From Bradyrhizobium sp. LLZ17 (GTDB lineage: Bacteria; Pseudomonadota; Alphaproteobacteria; Rhizobiales; Xanthobacteraceae), in the NCBI RefSeq assembly GCF_041200145.1, contig NZ_CP165734.1, positions 930,001-994,000 on the forward strand: a stretch of DNA of 64,000 nt. The letters run 5' to 3'. The translations under genes and the position numbers were made by a program. Position 1 is the first letter of the stretch, and each line of letters begins with the position of its first letter. Under the pieces are notes generated by a model. That model saw nothing but the letters and a program-made list of their open reading frames with translations, was not told the origin of the DNA and made no database searches. Shown piece after piece: positions 58,042 to 64,000 of this stretch.

Positions 58042-58530
58042 ATGTCGCAGCCGAGCTCCTGGTGGCAGAGATACGGAACGCTGGCGCAGATGGCGCAGGC
58101 GAGCGTCGCGCTGCTCGGCTTCGTTGCGATCCTGTTCCAGATCAACGAGATCCGCACCGGCAACCGCGCCGCCAGCGCGCGGCAAGCGTTTCTCAGCTAC
58201 ACCGACCTGGCGTTCAAGAATCCGAAGTTTGCGCAGCCGGATTACGAGAAGATCAAGGCCAGCGGCCACGACGAGCAGGTTCAGTACGAGAGCTTCGTCA
58301 CCTATTTGCTCTACGCCTGCGAGGAAGCGATCAGCGCGTTCTCGGGAAAGCGCGAGTGGCTGGCGTCCTGCGACTATGACCTGAAGCCGCATCTGCCATT
58401 CCTGTGCGAGATGAGCGCTGCGCAGCCGGCCTACCTGTCCACCTACGGCACCGAGACCCAGCAATGGATCAAGGCCTCGCTGAAGACCGCCAGCATTACA
58501 CCGCCAGATTGCAAGCTGGGAAAGACTTGA
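58042..58530 (+). CDS. Hypothetical membrane-anchored protein encoded between nuoF and nuoG
   Basis: A 162-residue protein with one N-terminal helix (AQASVALLGFVAILFQI) after SWWQRYGTLAQM, followed by an about 125-residue soluble part with Cys at several positions (LLYACEEAISAFSG, WLASCDYDL, LPFLCEM, PPDCKL). I recognise no family. The gene lies 5 bp after nuoF and 7 bp before nuoG. Its role in complex I is inferred only from context. Confidence 0.75.
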   Translation: MSQPSSWWQRYGTLAQMAQASVALLGFVAILFQINEIRTGNRAASARQAFLSYTDLAFKNPKFAQPDYEKIKASGHDEQVQYESFVTYLLYACEEAISAFSGKREWLASCDYDLKPHLPFLCEMSAAQPAYLSTYGTETQQWIKASLKTASITPPDCKLGKT

Positions 58531-58537
58531 GACCGCA

Positions 58538-60613
58538 ATGACCAAACTCATCATCGACGGCAAAGAGATCGATGTCCCCGCGGAGTACACGCTGCTGCAG
58601 GCGTGCGAAGCCGCCGGCGCCGAGATTCCGCGCTTCTGCTACCACGAGCGGCTGTCGATCGCCGGCAATTGCCGGATGTGCCTGGTCGAGGTGAAGGGTG
58701 GCCCGAAGCCGGTCGCGAGCTGCGCCTGGGGCGTGCGCGATTGCCGTCCGGGCCCCAAGGGCGAGCCGCCGGAAATCTCCACCCGTTCGCCGATGGTGAA
58801 GAAGGCGCGCGAAGGCGTGATGGAATTCCTGCTCATCAACCATCCGCTGGATTGCCCGATCTGCGATCAGGGCGGCGAGTGCGACCTGCAGGACCAGGCG
58901 ATGGGCTACGGCGTCGACACCAGCCGCTTCGCCGAGAACAAGCGCGCGGTCGAGGACAAATATCTCGGCGCGCTGGTCAAGACCTCGATGAACCGCTGCA
59001 TCCAGTGCACGCGCTGCGTCCGCTTCTCGGCGGAAGTCGCCGGTGCCCCCGAGATGGGTGCGACCGGCCGCGGCGAGGACATGGAGATCACGACCTATCT
59101 CGAGCACGCGCTGACGTCCGAATTGCAGGGCAATCTCGTCGACATCTGCCCTGTCGGTGCGCTGACCTCGAAGCCCTATGCCTTCGCGGCGCGGCCCTGG
59201 GAGCTCGGCAAGACCCAGTCGATCGACGTCATGGACGGCGTCGGATCTGCGATCCGCGTCGATACCCGCGGCCGTGAGGTGATGCGGGTGCTGCCGCGCA
59301 TCAACGAGGCCGTGAACGAGGAGTGGATCTCCGACAAGACCCGTCACATCGTCGACGGCTTGCGGACCCAACGGCTCGACCGGCCCTATATCCGCGAAGC
59401 CGGCAAGCTGCGCGCGGCGAGCTGGCCCGAGGCCTTTGCCGCGATCGCCGCCAAGGCGGCGCGCACCGACGGCAGGCGGATCGGCGCGATCGCAGGTGAT
59501 CTCGCCGGCGTCGAAGAGATGTTCGCGCTGAAGGATCTGCTCGCCAAGTTCGGCTCGGCCAATCTGGCGGTGCAGGGCGGCGACGCCTTCGATCCCGCGC
59601 TTGGCCGCGGTTCCTACATCTTCAATCCGACGCTTGTGGGCGTCGAGCAGGCGGATGCGCTGCTCATCATCGGCGCCAATCCGCGCAAGGAAGCGGCCGT
59701 GTTCAACGCCCGTATCCGCAAGCGCTGGCGCACCGGCGGCTTCAAGGTCGGCGTGATCGGCGCCAAGCCCGATTTGACCTATGACTACGATCATCTCGGC
59801 GCGGGCACCGACACGCTCGGTGAGTTCGCGGCCGGCAAGCACTCCTTCATGGACGTGCTCAAGAACGCCAAGAACCCGATCATCCTGGTCGGCGCGGGCG
59901 CGGCCTCGCGTCACGACGGCGCCGCCATTTTGGCCGCCGCCGCCAAGCTCGCGCTCGATGTCGGCGCGGTGAAGGACGGCTGGAACGGCTTTGGCGTGCT
60001 GCACGAGACCGCCTCGCGCGTCGGCGCGCTCGATATCGGCTTTGTCGCGGGGCCCGGCGGGCTGAATGCCGCGCAGATGACGACGTTTGGCACGCTGGAT
60101 TTGCTGTTCCTGCTCGGCGCCGACGAGATCAAGGCGCCGGACGGCACCTTCGTGGTCTATATCGGCACCCATGGCGATCGCGGCGCCCATCGCGCCGACG
60201 TGATCCTGCCGGCGGCGGCCTACACCGAGAAGTCCGCGATCTATGTCAACACCGAGGGCCGCGTGCAGATGACCGGCCGCGCCGCATTCCCGCCGGGCGA
60301 AGCCCGCGAGGACTGGGCGATCATCCGTGCGCTGTCGGAGGCCGTGGGCAAGAAGCTCGGCTATGACTCGTTGTCGGCGCTGCGCCAGGCCATCTTCAAG
60401 GCGGTGCCGCATCTGATCCGTCTCGACCAGATCGAGGCCGGCTCCGCCGATCAGATCAAGAAGCTGGCGGGCAAGGGCGGCACGACGGAGAAGGCGCCGT
60501 TCAAGCCTCTGATCGAGGACTTCTATTTGACCAACCCAATCGCGCGTGCGTCCGCCGTGATGGCGGAATGCTCGCGGCTTGCCTCCGGGCAGATGCTGAC
60601 CGCAGCGGAGTGA
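58538..60613 (+). CDS. nuoG: NADH-quinone oxidoreductase subunit G
   Basis: 691 residues. The N-terminal ferredoxin domain has [2Fe-2S] ligands in [15 protein letters not shown]; then a His-Cys3 cluster in [17 protein letters not shown] and a [4Fe-4S] set in [12 protein letters not shown] with ICPVGAL. The rest is the molybdopterin-oxidoreductase-like fold, without a cofactor in complex I. No additional N7 cluster is apparent. Confidence 0.98.
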   Translation: MTKLIIDGKEIDVPAEYTLLQACEAAGAEIPRFCYHERLSIAGNCRMCLVEVKGGPKPVASCAWGVRDCRPGPKGEPPEISTRSPMVKKAREGVMEFLLINHPLDCPICDQGGECDLQDQAMGYGVDTSRFAENKRAVEDKYLGALVKTSMNRCIQCTRCVRFSAEVAGAPEMGATGRGEDMEITTYLEHALTSELQGNLVDICPVGALTSKPYAFAARPWELGKTQSIDVMDGVGSAIRVDTRGREVMRVLPRINEAVNEEWISDKTRHIVDGLRTQRLDRPYIREAGKLRAASWPEAFAAIAAKAARTDGRRIGAIAGDLAGVEEMFALKDLLAKFGSANLAVQGGDAFDPALGRGSYIFNPTLVGVEQADALLIIGANPRKEAAVFNARIRKRWRTGGFKVGVIGAKPDLTYDYDHLGAGTDTLGEFAAGKHSFMDVLKNAKNPIILVGAGAASRHDGAAILAAAAKLALDVGAVKDGWNGFGVLHETASRVGALDIGFVAGPGGLNAAQMTTFGTLDLLFLLGADEIKAPDGTFVVYIGTHGDRGAHRADVILPAAAYTEKSAIYVNTEGRVQMTGRAAFPPGEAREDWAIIRALSEAVGKKLGYDSLSALRQAIFKAVPHLIRLDQIEAGSADQIKKLAGKGGTTEKAPFKPLIEDFYLTNPIARASAVMAECSRLASGQMLTAAE

Positions 60614-60617
60614 GGTG

Positions 60618-61685
60618 ATGGAATTCTTCGCAAGCGCATTCTGGACCGGCTTCCTCTGGCCGCTGATCATCATGATCGCGGAGAGCGTGCTGGTGCTCGT
60701 CGTCCTCCTGGTCGCGATCGCCTACATCCTGCTCGCCGACCGCAAGATCTGGGCGGCTGTGCAGATCCGCCGCGGCCCGAACGTGGTCGGGCCCTGGGGC
60801 CTGTTCCAGTCCTTCGCCGATTTGCTCAAGTTCGTGCTGAAGGAGCCGATCATCCCGTCCGGCGCCAACAAGGGCGTCTTCCTGCTGGCGCCGCTGGTAT
60901 CCTGCGTGCTCGCGCTGGCCGCCTGGGCGGTGATCCCGACCAATCTCGGCTGGGTGATCTCCGACATCAATGTCGGCATCCTCTTCATCTTCGCGATCTC
61001 GTCGCTGTCGATCTACGGCATCATCATGGCCGGCTGGTCGTCGAACTCGAAATACCCGTTCCTGGCGGCGCTGCGCTCGGCGGCGCAGATGGTGTCCTAC
61101 GAGGTCTCGATCGGCTTCGTCATCATCACGGTGCTGCTCTGCGCCGGCACGCTGAACCTCTCGGCGGTGGTCGAGGCCCAGCATATCCGCGGCCTTGCCA
61201 GCCTGATCGGGCTGCCGCAGCTCACGATCCTGAACTGGTACGTCTGGCCGCTGTTTCCGATGTTCGTGGTGTTCTACGTCTCGGCGCTGGCGGAGACCAA
61301 CCGTCCGCCGTTCGATCTCGTCGAAGCGGAATCCGAGCTCGTCGCCGGCTTCATGGTCGAATACGGCTCGACGCCGTATCTGCTGTTCATGCTCGGCGAG
61401 TATGTCGCGATCGTCACGATGTGCGCGATGGCGACCATCCTGTTCCTCGGAGGCTGGCTGCCGCCGGTGGACCTGCCGCCCTTCAACTGGGTGCCGGGAA
61501 TCATCTGGTTCTCGCTGAAAGTGTTCTTCATGTTCTTCCTGTTCGCGATGGCAAAGGCGATTGTGCCGCGCTACCGCTACGACCAATTGATGCGCCTCGG
61601 CTGGAAGGTGTTCCTGCCGCTGTCGCTGGCGATGGTGGTCGTGGTGGCAGGCGTCCTGCAATTCGCCGGCATCGCGCCGAAGTGA
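60618..61685 (+). CDS. nuoH: NADH-quinone oxidoreductase subunit H
   Basis: 355 residues, eight membrane helices. Signature [22 protein letters not shown] and the [20 protein letters not shown] loop that closes the quinone chamber are present. ATG at 60618 is preferred over an adjoining GTG. It links the peripheral arm with the proton pumps. Confidence 0.98.
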   Translation: MEFFASAFWTGFLWPLIIMIAESVLVLVVLLVAIAYILLADRKIWAAVQIRRGPNVVGPWGLFQSFADLLKFVLKEPIIPSGANKGVFLLAPLVSCVLALAAWAVIPTNLGWVISDINVGILFIFAISSLSIYGIIMAGWSSNSKYPFLAALRSAAQMVSYEVSIGFVIITVLLCAGTLNLSAVVEAQHIRGLASLIGLPQLTILNWYVWPLFPMFVVFYVSALAETNRPPFDLVEAESELVAGFMVEYGSTPYLLFMLGEYVAIVTMCAMATILFLGGWLPPVDLPPFNWVPGIIWFSLKVFFMFFLFAMAKAIVPRYRYDQLMRLGWKVFLPLSLAMVVVVAGVLQFAGIAPK

Positions 61686-61693
61686 GGACCGTC

Positions 61694-62188
61694 ATGGGTA
61701 TCAACATCAACGCCACTGCACGCTCGCTTCTGCTGTCGGAATTCGTCTCGGCGTTCTTCCTCGCCATGCGCTATTTCTTCCAGCCGAAGCCGACGCTGAA
61801 CTATCCCTTCGAGAAGGGGCCGATCTCGCCGCGCTTCCGCGGTGAGCACGCGCTGCGCCGCTATCCGAACGGCGAAGAGCGCTGCATCGCCTGCAAGCTG
61901 TGCGAAGCGGTGTGTCCGGCCCAGGCCATCACCATCGAGGCCGGCCCGCGCCGCAACGACGGCACCCGCCGCACGGTGCGCTACGACATCGACATGGTGA
62001 AGTGTATCTATTGCGGCCTGTGCCAGGAGGCCTGTCCGGTCGACGCCATCGTCGAAGGTCCGAACTTCGAGTTTGCGACCGAGACCCGCGAGGAACTGTT
62101 CTATGACAAGGCCAAGCTGCTCGCCAACGGCGATCGCTGGGAACGCGAGATCGCAAAAGCGATCGAGCTCGACGCGCCGTACCGGTGA
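61694..62188 (+). CDS. nuoI: NADH-quinone oxidoreductase subunit I
   Basis: 164 residues with two [4Fe-4S] motifs: [16 protein letters not shown] and [16 protein letters not shown], clusters N6a and N6b. The amphipathic N-terminal helix contains [13 protein letters not shown]. It follows nuoH by 8 bp. Confidence 0.98.
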   Translation: MGININATARSLLLSEFVSAFFLAMRYFFQPKPTLNYPFEKGPISPRFRGEHALRRYPNGEERCIACKLCEAVCPAQAITIEAGPRRNDGTRRTVRYDIDMVKCIYCGLCQEACPVDAIVEGPNFEFATETREELFYDKAKLLANGDRWEREIAKAIELDAPYR

Positions 62189-62197
62189 GATGAGAGC

Positions 62198-62836
62198 ATG
62201 ATCCTTCCCGCGCTGTTCTTCTATCTGTTCGCCGCCGTCTGCGTCGCCTCGGCGGTGATGGTGATTGTCTCGCGCAATCCCGTTCACTCCGTGCTGTTCC
62301 TGATCCTGGCCTTCGTCAACGCCTCCGGCCTGTTCGTGCTGATGGGTGCCGAATTCCTGGCGATGATCCTGATCGTGGTCTATGTCGGCGCGGTCGCGGT
62401 GCTGTTCCTGTTCGTGATCATGATGCTCGACGTCGACTTCCTCGAGCTGCGCGAGGGCTTCATCGAGTACTTGCCGGTTGGTCTCGTGATCGGCGGCATC
62501 TTCCTGTTCGAGCTGCTGCTCACCGTCGGCTTCTGGGTCATCAATCCCACCGTGAGCAAGACGATAACCGCGGCGATCCCGACCAACGTCTCCAACACCG
62601 AGGCGCTCGGGCTCGTGCTCTATACCAAGTACATCCACTACTTCCAGCTTTCGGGCATGGTGCTGCTGGTCGCGATGATCGGCGCCATCGTGCTGACGCT
62701 GCGCCACAAGGCGAGCGTGAAGCGGCAGGACATCAACGTTCAGAACGCGCGCACGCCGGAGATGGCGATGGCGATGCGCAAGGTGGCACCGGGGCAGGGG
62801 CTTTCGGACGCCGATGCGGCGGAGTGGGTGAAATGA
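62198..62836 (+). CDS. nuoJ: NADH-quinone oxidoreductase subunit J
   Basis: 212 residues, five membrane helices. Conserved features are [20 protein letters not shown] and the [15 protein letters not shown] segment, the pi-bulge helix 3. The stop codon overlaps nuoK in ATGA. Confidence 0.97.
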   Translation: MILPALFFYLFAAVCVASAVMVIVSRNPVHSVLFLILAFVNASGLFVLMGAEFLAMILIVVYVGAVAVLFLFVIMMLDVDFLELREGFIEYLPVGLVIGGIFLFELLLTVGFWVINPTVSKTITAAIPTNVSNTEALGLVLYTKYIHYFQLSGMVLLVAMIGAIVLTLRHKASVKRQDINVQNARTPEMAMAMRKVAPGQGLSDADAAEWVK

Positions 62837-63141
62837 CGGTCGGGCTCGGGCACTATCTGGCGGTCGGCGCGATCCTGTTCACGCTCGGGATCCTCGGCAT
62901 CTTCCTGAACCGCAAGAACATCATCGTCATCCTGATGTCGATCGAGCTGATCCTGCTCTCGGTCAACATCAATCTGGTGGCGTTCTCGACCTTCCTCGGC
63001 GACATCGTCGGCCAGGTCTTCGCACTGCTGGTGCTGACCGTCGCTGCCGCCGAAGCCGCGATCGGTCTCGCTATCCTGGTGGTCTATTTCCGCAACCGCG
63101 GCTCGATCGCGGTTGAGGACGTCAATCTGATGAAGGGCTGA
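62833..63141 (+). CDS. nuoK: NADH-quinone oxidoreductase subunit K
   Basis: 102 residues, three membrane helices with the conserved Glu in [16 protein letters not shown] (helix 2) and in [10 protein letters not shown] (helix 3), both on the proton path. The ATG overlaps the nuoJ stop. Confidence 0.97.
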   Translation: MTVGLGHYLAVGAILFTLGILGIFLNRKNIIVILMSIELILLSVNINLVAFSTFLGDIVGQVFALLVLTVAAAEAAIGLAILVVYFRNRGSIAVEDVNLMKG

Positions 63142-63149
63142 GCTCAGTT

Positions 63150-64000
63150 ATGGTCCAGGCAATTGTCTTTCTGCCTCTGCTGGGCGCCATTCTCGCCGGC
63201 CTGATCGCCATTTTCGGCGCGCATGCCCGCAATCCGAGTGGCGACACGGTCGAGCATCACGATGACCATGGTCACGGTGCGCAAGCCCATGCGTCCGATA
63301 CGATCAACGAGGATGCGTCGGTCATCCACGAGACCCATCACGAGCCCGGCGATGGGCACGACGACCACCACGTCTCCGAGCCGCCGGCGGCGGGCTCGCG
63401 CGGGGCGGAGCTGATCACGACGGCGCTCTTGTTCGTGGCGGCCGCGCTGTCCTGGATGACGCTGGTCGATGTCGGCTTCAATGGCCACGACGCCCGGATC
63501 CAGCTTCTGCCCTGGATCTTCTCCGGCGACTTGCAGGTCTATTGGACGCTGCGGGTCGACACGCTGACCGCCGTGATGCTGGTGGTGGTGACGACCGTGT
63601 CCTCGCTCGTGCACCTCTATTCCATCGGCTACATGGACGAGGACCCCTACCGGCCGCGCTTCTTCGGCTATCTCTCGCTGTTCACCTTCGCCATGCTGAT
63701 GCTGGTGACCGCGGATAATCTCGTGCAGCTGTTCTTCGGCTGGGAAGGCGTGGGTCTGGCGAGCTACCTCCTGATCGGCTTCTGGTACCAGAAGCCCTCG
63801 GCGAACGCAGCGGCGATCAAGGCCTTCGTGGTCAACCGCGTCGGCGATTTCGGCTTCGCGCTCGGAATTTTCGCGATCTTCTACCTGACCAACTCGACCG
63901 ATTTCGAGACCATCTTCCACCAGGCGCCCGGCCTCACCGGCAAGACCATCGACTTCCTCGGCTGGCATGCCGATGGGCTGACCCTGACCTGCCTGCTGCT
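63150..64000 (+). CDS. nuoL: NADH-quinone oxidoreductase subunit L, 3' partial, with His-rich insertion
   Basis: The open frame from ATG 63150 continues past the window end. Helix 1 is FLPLLGAILAGLIAIF. From residue 25 to about 75 lies an insertion rich in His, Asp and Glu (for example VEHHDDHGHG and HETHHEPGDGHDDHH), followed by helix 2. Then come the antiporter-type segments: VHLYSIGYM and LFFGWEGVGLASYLLIGFWY, with the conserved Glu and Trp. It is the distal proton-pumping subunit. nuoM and nuoN should follow outside the window. Confidence 0.96.
   Translation, partial: MVQAIVFLPLLGAILAGLIAIFGAHARNPSGDTVEHHDDHGHGAQAHASDTINEDASVIHETHHEPGDGHDDHHVSEPPAAGSRGAELITTALLFVAAALSWMTLVDVGFNGHDARIQLLPWIFSGDLQVYWTLRVDTLTAVMLVVVTTVSSLVHLYSIGYMDEDPYRPRFFGYLSLFTFAMLMLVTADNLVQLFFGWEGVGLASYLLIGFWYQKPSANAAAIKAFVVNRVGDFGFALGIFAIFYLTNSTDFETIFHQAPGLTGKTIDFLGWHADGLTLTCLL

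Noticed and set aside
58496..60673. 725-codon open frame on the minus strand opposite nuoG
   Set aside because: Same reason: antisense to nuoG with no recognisable domain.

Overview
This window is a 64 kb piece of a GC-rich alphaproteobacterial chromosome. Protein sequences, codon use, gene order (tig-clpP-clpX-lon, glnB-glnA, a 14-subunit-type nuo operon) and several families of short palindromic intergenic repeats all fit Bradyrhizobium or a close relative in the Nitrobacteraceae. That assignment is inferred from gene content; no marker such as 16S rRNA is present.

Layout. 1-3078: the end of a saccharopine-dehydrogenase-like gene that runs on into repeats, then an FAD monooxygenase divergent from a MarR regulator, with a clear palindromic operator between them. 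3056-12163: an exopolysaccharide cluster (Wzy/O-antigen-ligase-like protein, polyprenyl-phosphate sugar transferase, GT4 glycosyltransferase, GumC/Wzc-like chain-length protein, FemAB/CelD-like acyltransferase, and a deacetylase-fold protein without its metal ligands). 12153-18710: DUF2842 protein, heme A synthase, O-acetylhomoserine sulfhydrylase, CoA-binding protein, enoyl-CoA-hydratase-like protein, thioesterase, and the rplM-rpsI operon. 18940-27364: a diguanylate cyclase, small proteins, an AI-2E-type permease, a class I amidotransferase-like peptidase, a secreted caspase-like protein, and an nfeD-slipin pair whose slipin is frameshifted. 27446-32954: glnA and glnB, a frameshifted NAD(P)HX repair gene, a truncated antitoxin relic, a multicopper-oxidase-fold protein and tRNA-Leu. 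33135-39884: the protein quality-control cluster tig, clpP, clpX, lon. 39984-48344: a mixed region with tRNA-Val, a methyltransferase, a CDF metal exporter, small membrane proteins, pepT, HU, tRNA-Asp and an alpha/beta hydrolase. 48402-51632: a compact catabolic module of Rieske oxygenase, MFS transporter and divergent MarR regulator, again with a palindromic operator. 52139-64000: the respiratory complex I operon nuoA to nuoL (cut by the window end), which carries three extra genes: an FkbM-type methyltransferase between nuoD and nuoE, and two small membrane-protein genes flanking nuoF.

Themes. Several proteins keep a known fold but have lost residues needed for catalysis (deacetylase, Wzc kinase domain, multicopper oxidase, enoyl-CoA hydratase). 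Two genes carry single-base frameshifts that could be real or sequence errors. The most unusual arrangement is the complex I operon: the extra genes are tightly or translationally coupled, and NuoL has a histidine-rich insertion after its first membrane helix.
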